The notes under the pieces were generated by a model. The model saw only the letters and a program-made list of their open reading frames with translations. It ran no database searches and was not told the DNA's origin. From Pseudomonas syringae (GTDB lineage: Bacteria; Pseudomonadota; Gammaproteobacteria; Pseudomonadales; Pseudomonadaceae), in NCBI RefSeq assembly GCF_001698815.1, contig NZ_LGSI01000074.1:1-64000 (forward strand): a DNA stretch of 64,000 nucleotides. The letters are read 5' to 3'. The position numbers and the translations under genes are program-made. Position 1 is the stretch's first letter. Each line of letters opens with the position of its first letter. Below, piece by piece: positions 25,221-34,143 of this stretch.

Positions 25221-27587
25221 GTGGTGGATGTTCAACAGGGTTTTATCCTGAGTCGGCATTGGCGTGACACGCCAGCCGGCACCGAAGTCGAGTTCTGGCT
25301 GGCGACCGATGACGGTCCTCGGCATATCCGCCTGCCTTTTCAACCCTCGGTAGCCTTCATTCCCGCTGAACATCGCGAGCGCGCCGAAGCCGTGCTGCGC
25401 AGCGAACGCGACGTCGAACTTCGCCCGTTGAGCCTCTGTGATTTCCGCCATCGCCCCGTGCTCGGCCTTTACTGCCAGCAGCATCGGCAACTCATGAACC
25501 TCGAAAAATCCCTGCGCAAAGGGGGCGTCGATGTCTACGAAGCCGACATCCGCCCGCCAGAACGCTACATGATGGAGCGGTTCATCACCGCTGGTGTGCA
25601 ATTCAGCGGCGTGGCGGATGCCAGCGGCACGTTGTGCAATGCGCAGATCAAGCCCGCTCCGGATTACCGACCCAACTTGCGCCTGGCCTCCCTGGATATC
25701 GAGACCACGGAAAAGGGCGAGCTGTATTCCATTGCACTTGAGGGCTGCGGCGAGCGGCAGGTGTACATGCTCGGGCCACCTAACGGCGACGACAGCAGTG
25801 TCGATTTCCAGCTTGAATACTGCGACACCCGCAAGCTGCTGCTGGAAAGGCTCAATCAGTGGCTGGAACGCCATGATCCAGATGCCATCATCGGCTGGAA
25901 CGTGGTGCAGTTCGATCTGCGAGTGCTGCATGAGCACGCGCAGCGTCTTCAAGTGCCATTGCGACTCGGACGCGGCGGTGAAGCCATGGGCTGGCGCGAA
26001 CATGGCTCGCGCAATAATCATTTTTTTGCCGATGCCAGCGGGCGCTTGATTATCGACGGCATCGAAGCGCTGCGCTCCGCGACCTGGAGCTTTCCGTCGT
26101 TCAGCCTGGAAAACGTGGCCCAGACGTTGCTCGGCGAGGGCAAGGCGATCAGCACGCCTTATCAGCGCATGGACGAAATCAACCGCATGTTCGCCGAGGA
26201 CAAGCCTGCGCTGGCGCGCTACAACCTCAAGGATTGCGAACTGGTCACGCGCATCTTCGCCAATACCCAGTTACTGACCTTTTTGCTGGAGCGGGCATCG
26301 GTGACGGGTCTGCCTGCGGACCGCAGCGGCGGTTCGGTCGCTGCATTCTGCCACCTGTACATCCCGCTGATGCACCGCCAGGGCTTCGTTGCGCCGAATC
26401 TGGGCGAGCGCATGCCCGAGGCAAGTCCGGGCGGCTTTGTCATGGATTCGCAGCCGGGTTTGTACGAGTCGGTGCTGGTTCTGGATTACAAAAGCCTTTA
26501 TCCATCGATCATCCGCACCTTCCTGATTGATCCGGTCGGTCTGGTCGAAGGCATGCGCTTTCCCGACGATGAACATTCGGTGCCGGGTTTCCGCGGGGCA
26601 CGGTTTTCCCGCACGCGGCATTGTTTGCCTGCCATCGTCGAGCGGGTCTGGCAAGGCCGGGAAACCGCCAAGCGCGAACACAACCTGCCGTTGTCCCAGG
26701 CACTGAAGATCATCATGAATGCGTTCTATGGCGTGCTCGGCTCAAGCGGCTGCCGTTTCTTCGATACCCGGCTGGCGTCGTCGATTACCTTGCGCGGCCA
26801 CGAGATCATGCGCAGAACCCGCGAGTTGATTGAAACTCAAGGCTATACGGTCATTTACGGCGACACGGATTCCACGTTCGTCTGGCTGAAAAGCCCCCAC
26901 AGCGAAGCGGATGCGGCGCAGATTGGCCAGACGCTGGTGCGTCAGGTCAATCAATGGTGGCGCGAGCATCTGCAACAGGAACTGGGTCTGGAAAGCGCGC
27001 TGGAACTGCAGTTCGAGACACATTTCAAACGGTTCCTGATGCCGACCATTCGCGGTGCGGAGGAGGGCAGCAAGAAGCGCTACGCCGGGCTGGTCAGGCG
27101 TGCCGATGGCTCCGACGAGATGGTCTATAAAGGTCTGGAAACGGTACGCACCGACTGGTCGCCGCTGGCGCGGCAGTTCCAGCAAGCCCTGTACCTGCGC
27201 ATTTTCAATCGCCAGCCGTATCAGGACTATGTGCGCGACTATGTGCGCAGCACGCTGGCGGGGGAGTTTGACGACCTGCTGGTCTACCGCAAACGCTTGC
27301 GGCGGCGCCTGGATGACTATGAACGCAATGTTCCGCCCCATGTGCGGGCGGCGCGTCTGGCCGACGAGTTCAATGATCTGCACCACCGCCCGCGCCAGTA
27401 TCAGAACGGCGGCTGGATCAGTTACGTCATCACTGTGGCCGGTCCGGAACCGCTGGAAACCCAGCATTCGCCCATCGACTACGACCATTACGTCACCCGT
27501 CAATTGCAACCGATTGCCGATGCAATCCTGCCTTTCGTGGACGATGAATTCAGCACTTTAATCGGCGGGCAACTTGGCTTGTTTTGA
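25221..27587 (+). CDS. polB: DNA polymerase II (family B)
   Basis: A family B DNA polymerase of 788 residues, matching E. coli Pol II (783), used in replication restart and translesion repair. The 3'-5' exonuclease motifs are present (SLDIETTEKGELYS, WNVVQFDLRVLHEHA, YNLKDCELVTRIF). So are polymerase motifs A (DYKSLYPSIIR), B (KIIMNAFYGVLGSSG) and C (YGDTDSTFVWL). The frame extends to a GTG at 25161. I prefer the GTG at 25221 (VDVQQGFILSRHW) because the homologous region starts there and GAGG sits seven bases upstream. No LexA box is evident upstream, unlike in E. coli. Confidence 0.93.
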   Translation: MVDVQQGFILSRHWRDTPAGTEVEFWLATDDGPRHIRLPFQPSVAFIPAEHRERAEAVLRSERDVELRPLSLCDFRHRPVLGLYCQQHRQLMNLEKSLRKGGVDVYEADIRPPERYMMERFITAGVQFSGVADASGTLCNAQIKPAPDYRPNLRLASLDIETTEKGELYSIALEGCGERQVYMLGPPNGDDSSVDFQLEYCDTRKLLLERLNQWLERHDPDAIIGWNVVQFDLRVLHEHAQRLQVPLRLGRGGEAMGWREHGSRNNHFFADASGRLIIDGIEALRSATWSFPSFSLENVAQTLLGEGKAISTPYQRMDEINRMFAEDKPALARYNLKDCELVTRIFANTQLLTFLLERASVTGLPADRSGGSVAAFCHLYIPLMHRQGFVAPNLGERMPEASPGGFVMDSQPGLYESVLVLDYKSLYPSIIRTFLIDPVGLVEGMRFPDDEHSVPGFRGARFSRTRHCLPAIVERVWQGRETAKREHNLPLSQALKIIMNAFYGVLGSSGCRFFDTRLASSITLRGHEIMRRTRELIETQGYTVIYGDTDSTFVWLKSPHSEADAAQIGQTLVRQVNQWWREHLQQELGLESALELQFETHFKRFLMPTIRGAEEGSKKRYAGLVRRADGSDEMVYKGLETVRTDWSPLARQFQQALYLRIFNRQPYQDYVRDYVRSTLAGEFDDLLVYRKRLRRRLDDYERNVPPHVRAARLADEFNDLHHRPRQYQNGGWISYVITVAGPEPLETQHSPIDYDHYVTRQLQPIADAILPFVDDEFSTLIGGQLGLF

Positions 27588-27604
27588 CCGAAGTAATAGG
27601 TAAG

Positions 27605-27634
27605 CGGGCGAGCGGATAGTTAACGGCTCGCCCG
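27605..27634. terminator. Likely bidirectional terminator between polB and the DUF2790 gene
   Basis: CGGGCGAGC (27605-27613) and GCTCGCCCG (27626-27634) form a perfect 9-bp stem with a 12-base loop. It is placed between two convergent genes whose stops lie at 27587 and 27656. Only short A/T stretches follow on either side. Confidence 0.6.
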
Positions 27635-27655
27635 AAGTAACTTAATCAATAACAG

Positions 27656-27928
27656 TCAGCCGTTGGAACAGCCATTCCCAATAATCTGGTAACGCATGAT
27701 ATGCCGTTGTCCGCTGGAATCTTCATAGGCCATTTCTACCGAGACCGGGCCGCACACATTTGGAACTTCTGAAGTCTCGAGAACTTTGGCGATATCCGGG
27801 TGGTCGCCGTAGGCATAATCTTCGACCGGCGTGCTCTGTGGGTTGGCAACGGTGCTGCCTTCCATGGCCAACGCATGAGCGCTCGCACCCGTGAATGCGA
27901 TCGCGATAAGCGCGACTCTGATATTCAT
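27656..27928 (-). CDS. DUF2790 small exported protein
   Basis: A 90-residue protein with a signal peptide (MNIRVALIAIAFTGASAHALA, cleavage about residue 21). A DUF2790-like domain follows (EDYAYGDHPDIAKVLETSEV, then CGPVSVEMAYEDSSGQRH), with two cysteines that could form a disulfide (VCGP and GNGCSN). This family is common in Pseudomonas periplasms and its function is unknown; some members are induced by metals. It is monocistronic, with the terminator-like stem downstream. Confidence 0.88.
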   Translation of the reverse strand: MNIRVALIAIAFTGASAHALAMEGSTVANPQSTPVEDYAYGDHPDIAKVLETSEVPNVCGPVSVEMAYEDSSGQRHIMRYQIIGNGCSNG

Positions 27929-28179
27929 TTGATTTTCCTGATGGCTAATTCATAAACAGAGAAAGTTATAAGTTGCACGCCTGCATTGAGTTAGCTGGTT
28001 GCTGTAAGTGGCCGGTTAATCTTGCAGGTCAATTTGTAATGTCGCGTATGGTAGAAGTAAACGTCACGGGGAGGTAGCCATTATTATGCAAACAGTCTTT
28101 ACCAAAAACGTAATAATAGGATGGTGTTCAGCGTAGTTGTTTGGATCAATGCACTGTAACTAATGTGTGTCCAGTGGAC

Positions 28180-29025
28180 TTAGGTCGCAAGCAGACTTGC
28201 CGCCAGTTCGGGCAGCAACACATCACAGGACATTTCGATTTTCAGATTCAGCAGTTCGTCGGCCCGGGTTTTGCCAAAGTTGATCGCCACCAACGGTTTG
28301 CCCTGAGCATTGATCGCCTTGCATAGACGAAATGCGGAATACGCCATCAATGATGAGCCAATCACCAGAAGACCATCCGCTTCCTCGACACTGGCCATCG
28401 CCTTGGCCGCAGTCGGCGCAGCGACGTTTTCACCAAAGAACACCACGTCCGGCTTGAGCCGTTCACCGTCGCAGTGAGGGCAATTAGGGACCTGAAAATT
28501 CGCCTCGAAAGCCGCGTCCAACAAGGTGTCTCCGTCAGGCGCTTGGACTGCATCGACCCCGAGCAGATAATGGTTGTCGGCTTCCATGAGTAACTGAATC
28601 TCCGCACGATCAAAGCGCTCGCCGCAGTCCAGGCATAACACTCGATGCAGGCTGCCATGCAACTCGATAACGTCTTGGCTGCCGGCTTGATCGTGCAGCG
28701 TATCGACATTCTGGGTGATTAGCCCGGCGATGTTTCCGGCGCGCTGCATCGCCGCCAGAGAGAAATGCGCGGGATTGGGCTGCGCCTTACGGATGCGTGG
28801 CCAACCGAGCATGGCTCGCGCCCAGTAGCGACGGCGCGAATCCGGCAGGGTGAGGAATTCGGTAAACATCATCGGTGCCTTGCCCCGGCGCACGCCGTCG
28901 CTGTCCCGGTAATCAGGAATTCCTGAAGGCGTGCTGATGCCGGCGCCGGTCAAGACCATGAAGCGCTTTTCAGCCAGTAGCGTGCGCAGCGCTTGCACGG
29001 GGGAAAGAGACGGATTGTCGAGCAT
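28180..29025 (-). CDS. NAD-dependent sirtuin-type deacetylase
   Basis: A 281-residue Sir2-family enzyme that removes acetyl or related acyl groups from lysines using NAD+. Motifs: VLTGAGISTPSGIPDYRD for NAD, TQNVDTLHDQAG, the catalytic His in VIELHGSLHRV, and a zinc site made of CLDCGE and CPHCDGE. The frame extends 37 codons further upstream, but a near-perfect GGAGG-TTGCAA-ATG places the start at MLDNPSLSPVQ. It is divergent from the PhzF gene (200 bases). It resembles the bacterial SIR2-like class with a four-cysteine finger. Confidence 0.92.
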   Translation of the reverse strand: MLDNPSLSPVQALRTLLAEKRFMVLTGAGISTPSGIPDYRDSDGVRRGKAPMMFTEFLTLPDSRRRYWARAMLGWPRIRKAQPNPAHFSLAAMQRAGNIAGLITQNVDTLHDQAGSQDVIELHGSLHRVLCLDCGERFDRAEIQLLMEADNHYLLGVDAVQAPDGDTLLDAAFEANFQVPNCPHCDGERLKPDVVFFGENVAAPTAAKAMASVEEADGLLVIGSSLMAYSAFRLCKAINAQGKPLVAINFGKTRADELLNLKIEMSCDVLLPELAASLLAT

Positions 29026-29225
29026 TTGCAACCTCCGATGGCCTGGGCGATACAAGACCCGTTGGGCGGGCAAGGGACACAGGTTGAGGGGAATACTAGT
29101 CGAGGGTTGTTGCCGATAGCGAACGAAACCATGCATTTATGCCGCCCGCTTCGCCGCTGAGGGGTTGGCCTTTGCCCGGTCCACGTGCCAATCTCGGGTT
29201 CTTTCGTTGCACAAGGTGCGCTTGC

Positions 29226-30068
29226 ATGAGCCGTTTCCATTTCAAACAAATTGATGTATTCAGCAAGCACACGTTGCTCGGCAACCCGTTGGCTGTAGTA
29301 CTGCGCGCCGATGAACTGAGTGATGCACGAATGGCTGCGTTCGCCCGCTGGACCAACCTGAGCGAAACCACCTTTGTGCTTGAACCTGTCGATCCGCATG
29401 CGGACTATCGGGTGCGTATTTTCACCACTACGCAGGAACTGCCCTTCGCCGGGCATCCAACATTGGGCAGTTGCCACGCCTGGCTGGAAAGCGGCGGGCA
29501 GCCCAAGGGTGAAGAGATCATTCAGGAATGCGGTATCGGCCTGGTTCGCATTCGCCGACAAGGCACACAACTGGGCTTCACGGCTCCGCCACTGCTGCGT
29601 TCGGAGGCTGTTGAAGCTCCGTTGCTTGAGCGCATCCGTTCAGGCATGGGATTGAGTGAAGGGGCGATCCTCGAAGCGCGCTGGGTCGATAACGGTGCAG
29701 GCTGGCTGGCGCTTCGCCTGGCGGATCGTGCCACCGTGCTGGCGCTGCAACCCGATTACGCCCAGCTGGCGGGGTTGGCTATCGGCGTTTTTGCACCTTG
29801 GGAACCGCTGCGCGATGGTGACGAAGCACAGTTCGAGGTCCGCGCATTCATTGCCGGGGACGGTATGCCGGAAGATCCGGTCACCGGCAGTCTCAATGCT
29901 GGAATCGCGCAATGGCTGCTGGGAGCCGGACTGGCGCCGGATACTTATGTCGTCAGCCAGGGAACTGCCATGGGGCGACAGGGCAGGGTTCATGTTGAAC
30001 GGGTGGGTGACGACATCTGGATCGGTGGCGAGGCAGTGACCTGCATCGATGGAACGCTAGAGCTGTAA
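29226..30068 (+). CDS. PhzF-fold isomerase/epimerase family protein
   Basis: A 280-residue protein of the PhzF/DapF-like family: two similar alpha/beta halves, with FKQIDVFSKHTLLGNPLAVV at the N-terminus and FAGHPTLGSCHAWL and EDPVTGSLNAGIAQWL later. The family catalytic glutamate (near residue 45 in PhzF) probably corresponds to the E in NLSETTFVLEP. Phenazine biosynthesis genes are not in the window, so it is an uncharacterised paralogue. The ATG giving MSRFHFKQ is preferred to an upstream start. Confidence 0.88.
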   Translation: MSRFHFKQIDVFSKHTLLGNPLAVVLRADELSDARMAAFARWTNLSETTFVLEPVDPHADYRVRIFTTTQELPFAGHPTLGSCHAWLESGGQPKGEEIIQECGIGLVRIRRQGTQLGFTAPPLLRSEAVEAPLLERIRSGMGLSEGAILEARWVDNGAGWLALRLADRATVLALQPDYAQLAGLAIGVFAPWEPLRDGDEAQFEVRAFIAGDGMPEDPVTGSLNAGIAQWLLGAGLAPDTYVVSQGTAMGRQGRVHVERVGDDIWIGGEAVTCIDGTLEL

Positions 30069-30094
30069 GCAGCGGCAGATGCCCGGGCTATCGA

Positions 30095-30427
30095 TCAAGC
30101 ATGGGCATCGGCCATGAACAGCGTGCTGATCAATCGCTTGATATCCTCTTGCACGTCTTCGGGCAAACCGTCCAGCTCCCTGAGCAGCTTGGTGTCCCCG
30201 GCGGTGATGGCGTCCAGCGCCAGGACTTTACGTGTGCCGGTAATCACGAACAGCACATCGACTCCGGCCCGGGCAACCGCGCCCAGGTAGCCCGCGTTCG
30301 GGAACCGTTTGCCTCTTTCGTAAAGTCCCTGGGCGTTGGCTTCAATACCGCCGATGGCTCCTAGCTCCTGCTGGGAAAGATCCAATCTCTTTCTTTCCGA
30401 TTTTAGCCGGATGCCAATGCCTTCCAT
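30095..30427 (-). CDS. XRE-family helix-turn-helix repressor
   Basis: A 110-residue protein with a Cro/C1-type helix-turn-helix in residues 5-65 (IRLKSERKRLDLSQQELGAI, then GLYERGKRFPNAGYL). A C-terminal helical tail follows (LDGLPEDVQEDIKRLISTLF), probably for dimerisation. It resembles small phage-type or toxin-locus repressors but has no toxin partner here. A clear inverted repeat lies about 100 bases upstream and may be its own operator. Confidence 0.88.
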   Translation of the reverse strand: MEGIGIRLKSERKRLDLSQQELGAIGGIEANAQGLYERGKRFPNAGYLGAVARAGVDVLFVITGTRKVLALDAITAGDTKLLRELDGLPEDVQEDIKRLISTLFMADAHA

Positions 30428-30524
30428 TTGGGGTTCTCTTGGTGCTGAAGCCTTCTGACTGAAGGACTCTAAGGCGTACCTTGTGCGTAGCAGCTTAGCA
30501 GATGGACCGGGTCTTTAGTTTTCT

Positions 30525-30549
30525 GCTTAGTCAGGTTTTCCGACTAAGC
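30525..30549. promoter_or_regulatory. Candidate operator of the XRE repressor
   Basis: GCTTAGTC (30525-30532) and GACTAAGC (30542-30549) are an exact inverted repeat with a 9-base spacer. A further CAGCTTAGCAG sits about 35 bases closer to the XRE start. The location, 98 bases upstream of the start codon, fits autoregulation. Function is inferred. Confidence 0.5.
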
Positions 30550-31182
30550 TTCTGAAAAAAATCAGTATTTTTTAAATTGCAGATATCGCCGGGTTACAGG
30601 GAAGTGTCAATGCGGTTCACAACAGCAACGCGTGGGTGATAAGGCGCGTGCGCGGCAAGGTATTGAACACTATGACTTTGAAGGCTCGAAAGTTATGCAA
30701 TTCAGTTATGAGCTGATCGCAGCGGGTCATTGATCCGTCGCTTGGGTGAGCTGCAGGCTCTATTAATAATTGCATTATCTGAAACTCGTCTTTTGGCCGG
30801 AGCTTACCCGGAACTTCCGACTGCATTGACAGGATCAGGCAATCGCTTGCCTGCGTTCCAGGAACCTGTCTGGCGCGCGCCTGAGACCAGGATTCAGGCG
30901 TTCAATGCATGGACGAAATTTGACCAGGAAATAAAATTCATCAGTGGGTGAACTGTTGTTTGAAAGTTGATGCCAAAGCTATTCAGGTCGCCAATAAATG
31001 GCGCTTGATGAACTATTATTGTCAATGGCTCGCGGTAATAAATAAACCCTGCAATTGTCGGTGTGCTTATTTGGTGCGCCGTGTGAATGTCTAGAGAAAT
31101 AAACAGTAAGTGGAGCTCCGGTCGAGAGTTTGAGTCAAGGGAGCTCGATTGCCTCGTATCAAACAGGTGGTGGAGAAGAATC
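30550..31182. other. Gene-poor, lower-GC interval
   Basis: About 630 bases without a supportable gene. Short frames exist on both strands (30617-30826 minus, 30730-30951 plus, 30894-31184 minus). None has a ribosome site plus protein-like features. The base composition is visibly more AT-rich than the flanks. It ends with the ribosome-binding sequence of the repeat protein (GGAGAAG at about 31172). Confidence 0.5.
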
Positions 31183-32007
31183 ATGAAACATCAGCTTTTT
31201 TCAGGCGTTGTTTTTGCGGTTGCGGCCACGGTCATAGCACCGTTCGCTGTGTCAAATGCATTGGCGCAAGAAGCCCAGTCCGTCGCGGCAGATGGTTCGG
31301 ATAGCGTCGGCGCTGGACGCGTCGCTGCGGATGGCTCGGATCACGTCGGTGCTGCCCGCGTTGCAGCAGATGGTTCGGATAACGTCGGCGCTGGACGTGT
31401 TGCGGCAGACGGTTCGGATAACGTCGGCGCCGGACGTGTTGCGGCAGATGGTTCGGATAACGTCGGCGCCGGACGTGTTGCGGCAGATGGTTCGGATAAC
31501 GTCGGCGCCGGACGTGTTGCGGCAGACGGTTCGGATAACGTCGGCGCCGGGCGTGTTGCGGCAGACGGTTCGGATAACGTCGGCGCAGGACGTGTTGCGG
31601 CAGACGGTTCGGATAACGTCGGCGCCGGGCGTGTTGCGGCAGATGGTTCGGATAACGTCGGCGCTGGACGTGTTGCGGCAGACGGTTCGGATAACGTCGG
31701 CGCTGGACGTGTTGCGGCAGACGGTTCGGATAACGTTGGCGCTGGACGTGTTGCGGCAGACGGTTCGGATAACGTTGGCGCTGGACGCGTCGCTGCGGAT
31801 GGTTCAGATCACGTCGGTGCCGCTCGCGTAGCAGAAGGTGGCTCGGATCATGTCGGTGCAGCCCGCGTTGCAGCGGATGGCTCGGATCATGTCGGCGCAG
31901 CACGTCTGGCTTACTCGCCTCGCGGTGGCATTGGTTCTGATCGGGTTGCCTCTACGTTCGTTGGCGGCAGTTACTCCGATCAGTTCAATACGCCAGTCAA
32001 CCAGTAA
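31183..32007 (+). CDS. Exported protein of sixteen 13-residue repeats
   Basis: A 274-residue protein. A signal peptide (MKHQLFSGVVFAVAATVIAP and the following hydrophobic residues, cleavage after NALA at residue 28) is followed from residue 34 by sixteen tandem 13-mers with the consensus VAADGSDNVGAGR. Eleven are the SDN version. The ends carry SDS, SDH and VAEGGSD variants. A 33-residue non-repeat tail follows (LAYSPRGGIGSDR..., ending NTPVNQ). I do not know a function. Remembered Pseudomonas proteins with VAEGGSDR repeats, sometimes loosely labelled phage-infection proteins, look similar. Charge alternates between D and R. The start has GGAGAAG upstream; the upstream in-frame extension lacks a signal. 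Confidence 0.85.
   Translation: MKHQLFSGVVFAVAATVIAPFAVSNALAQEAQSVAADGSDSVGAGRVAADGSDHVGAARVAADGSDNVGAGRVAADGSDNVGAGRVAADGSDNVGAGRVAADGSDNVGAGRVAADGSDNVGAGRVAADGSDNVGAGRVAADGSDNVGAGRVAADGSDNVGAGRVAADGSDNVGAGRVAADGSDNVGAGRVAADGSDNVGAGRVAADGSDHVGAARVAEGGSDHVGAARVAADGSDHVGAARLAYSPRGGIGSDRVASTFVGGSYSDQFNTPVNQ
31282..31905 (+). repeat. 39-bp tandem repeats coding the 13-residue units
   Basis: Sixteen head-to-tail 39-bp units occupy 624 bases. Units differ mainly by silent changes (GAT/GAC, GCC/GCT, GGA/GGG), except at the edges where H, S and E replacements occur. Because 39 is divisible by three, both other strands and frames also stay open here. Confidence 0.9.
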
Positions 32008-32920
32008 CCCTTGGGGCCTGGCTGGTTTCTGCGGCCTTGACAGCGTCAGGGCCGCGGGTGATGCGCTTGCCGGGTTTTGCAGCAATCTGGCTGGCTTGGC
32101 CGTCGCGCTGTTTACCGGTCCTGGCCTCGCTGATCAGCGCGGGGATCAACGGCCCTTCCGGCAGGTTCTTCCAGAAGCGGGCGGGAAGGTGTCCCTGCAT
32201 GACCTTGGGATTAAGCCGCGCCGGATTGAAGATGTTGCGGTAGTAGGTCAGCCAGAGTTCGCCCTGAGGATCCTCGGGGTTGCGCGCCAGCTCCTGCCAC
32301 GCAAGCGGGCAGACTCGTTCGTGGGTAAGCTGTTTACCGTCGAAATAAACCCCATCCTCCGGTGTCGCAATCATCCAGCGATGCAGACCCATGCGGCCAA
32401 TAAAGTGCTGGCTGGCGCTGTGCAGGATGTCATGGGCAGGCTCATGCCATGCAACGTATTGGGGACGAAGCGATTCCAGCCGTGATCGCTCCTGGGGTGA
32501 CAATTCCACAGGCAATTCCAACGGCGGCAGCTCTACAAAGCGCAAAAATGCATGCAAGTGATGAGCTTCGCGGCTCACCTGTTTGATCCGTCGATGCAGT
32601 TCACTGCCCAACTTGTCGCCAGCCAGCATGGCCGTGCGATCGCCATGACTGACCCGCCACAAAACCTCATACAACAGGCTCCAGCGTTGTTCGCCCCGAT
32701 AACCTGCAGCGTTGGCCAGCAGTTCGATCAGCGCCAAGGGTATGCGCGCCTGAAACGGGCCGGCTTGCTGTGGGTAATGCTCGTCCGTGGCAAACAGGTC
32801 TTTGGCGACGTCTGACGGCCAGCTCACCTGACTGGGATCAATTTCGTGGCTGAGCAACCAGCGCGCTTGCTGCCGCCAAGTCTCGAAAAGATTGTCGCAA
32901 TCAAGGCTGATCATCCCCAT
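31997..32920 (-). CDS. Probable DNA metabolism protein (TIGR03915-type), without a UDG domain
   Basis: A 307-residue protein resembling the family that always accompanies the radical SAM repair protein encoded just upstream (overlap of 10 bases). Characteristic stretches include YEVLWRVSHGDRTAML and WHEPAHDILHSASQHFIGRM. In many genomes this domain is fused to, or next to, a UdgX-like uracil-DNA glycosylase. Here the protein instead ends in a basic tail (KQRDGQASQIAAKPGKRI) and no glycosylase gene follows. Activity is not established. The 3' end overlaps the repeat-protein gene by 11 bases. Confidence 0.8.
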   Translation of the reverse strand: MGMISLDCDNLFETWRQQARWLLSHEIDPSQVSWPSDVAKDLFATDEHYPQQAGPFQARIPLALIELLANAAGYRGEQRWSLLYEVLWRVSHGDRTAMLAGDKLGSELHRRIKQVSREAHHLHAFLRFVELPPLELPVELSPQERSRLESLRPQYVAWHEPAHDILHSASQHFIGRMGLHRWMIATPEDGVYFDGKQLTHERVCPLAWQELARNPEDPQGELWLTYYRNIFNPARLNPKVMQGHLPARFWKNLPEGPLIPALISEARTGKQRDGQASQIAAKPGKRITRGPDAVKAAETSQAPRVTG

Positions 32921-34131
32921 AACCCCAGCTGCTGTGGTTGCGGTTTATCGCGCAGTTGCAGGTGCAGCAGTTCGCTGGTGGTTTCAGCCTGAGGCGGGTG
33001 GTAATCACTGGTGATGATAAAGGGCTTGGCCTTGGCCAGCACGCAACGCAGGCGGGTCAGGTCTTCGTAGCGAATCCGCCGTTGCAGGCGCAGCTCGACC
33101 AGTCGCTTGGTGGTGCGAATGCCGATCCCTGGAATACGCGCGATCAGCGAGGCTTCGGCACGATTCAGGTCCAGCGGGAAAACGTCTCGATTGGCCAGGG
33201 CCCAGGCCAGTTTCGGGTCGATATCCAGCGCCAGATGCCCCGGTCCCTTGAACAGTTCATTGACTTTGAAGCCGTAACCGCGCAACAGGAAATCCGCCTG
33301 ATACAAACGATGCTCCCGCATCAAGGGCGGGGCGGCCAGCGGTACGCTTTTCGGGCTGTTGGGAATAGGGCTGAACGCCGAGTAATAGACGCGGCGCAAA
33401 CCGAAGTCGCCGTAGAGTGATTCGGCGCTGTGCAAGATAGTGCTGTCGTCGGTGTCATCGGCGCCCACGATCATCTGCGTGCTTTGCCCGGCCGGCACGA
33501 ACCGCGGCGCCCGCGGTTCGTTGAGGATGGTTTGCTGCCCGGTGTAAATGGTTTGCATGGCTTGCTTGATGGAGACCACGTCTTTTTCCGGGGCGAGGGT
33601 CTTGAGGCCCAGGTCAGTCGGCAACTCGATATTGACGCTGAGGCGATCGGCATAGCGGCCGGCCTGTTCAATCAGCAGCGGATCAGCTTCCGGGATGGTC
33701 TTGAGATGGATGTAACCACGAAAGTTATGTTCTTCGCGCAACAGCCGGGCGACTTCGATCAGCTGTTCCATGGTGTAGTCCGCCGAGCGAATGATCCCCG
33801 AACTCAGAAACAGCCCGCTGACGCAGTTGCGCCGGTAGAAATCCAGGGTCAGGGTGACCACTTCCGCAGGGCTGAAACGTGCGCGGGGCACATCGCTTGA
33901 GCGGCGGTTGACGCAGTATTGGCAGTCATACAGGCAGAAATTGGTCAGCAGGATTTTCAGCAACGAAACGCAGCGGCCGTCCGGCGTATAGCTGTGACAG
34001 ATGCCCATGCCATTGCTGGAACCCAATCCGGCCTTGCCCTCGGAGCTGCGCTTGGGCGCGCCGCTGCTGGCGCAGGATGCGTCGTACTTGGCGGCGTCAG
34101 CGAGGATGCTGAGCTTATCGATCAGCTGCAT
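32911..34131 (-). CDS. Putative DNA modification/repair radical SAM protein
   Basis: A 406-residue radical SAM enzyme of the TIGR03916-type class. The iron-sulfur motif CLYDCQYC has the unusual C-x3-C-x2-C spacing, in TNFCLYDCQYCVNRRSS. The C-terminal part has a helix-hairpin-helix (IARIPGIGIRTTKRLVELR), pointing to DNA binding. It is cotranscribed with the probable metabolism protein that follows it. A LexA-like box sits 12 bases upstream of its ATG. The substrate is not known; association with uracil-DNA glycosylases in other genomes supports a repair role. Confidence 0.85.
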   Translation of the reverse strand: MQLIDKLSILADAAKYDASCASSGAPKRSSEGKAGLGSSNGMGICHSYTPDGRCVSLLKILLTNFCLYDCQYCVNRRSSDVPRARFSPAEVVTLTLDFYRRNCVSGLFLSSGIIRSADYTMEQLIEVARLLREEHNFRGYIHLKTIPEADPLLIEQAGRYADRLSVNIELPTDLGLKTLAPEKDVVSIKQAMQTIYTGQQTILNEPRAPRFVPAGQSTQMIVGADDTDDSTILHSAESLYGDFGLRRVYYSAFSPIPNSPKSVPLAAPPLMREHRLYQADFLLRGYGFKVNELFKGPGHLALDIDPKLAWALANRDVFPLDLNRAEASLIARIPGIGIRTTKRLVELRLQRRIRYEDLTRLRCVLAKAKPFIITSDYHPPQAETTSELLHLQLRDKPQPQQLGLWG

Positions 34132-34143
34132 GGAAAACTCCGT

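Noticed and set aside
30730..30951. 73-codon ORF in the gene-poor interval
   Set aside because: No ribosome site, no domain, and atypical composition; not supportable without expression data.
31232..31903. Additional open frames (223 aa minus, 191 aa plus) through the 39-bp repeat array
   Set aside because: A 39-bp unit keeps all frames open, giving monotonous H/R/P or Q/M/V strings. Only the frame with the signal peptide and ribosome site is credible.
31282..31905. CRISPR array suspicion for the 39-bp and 126-bp repeats
   Set aside because: There are no unique spacers: the 39-bp units are contiguous coding repeats, the 126-bp block is an intergenic palindrome family, and no cas genes are present.
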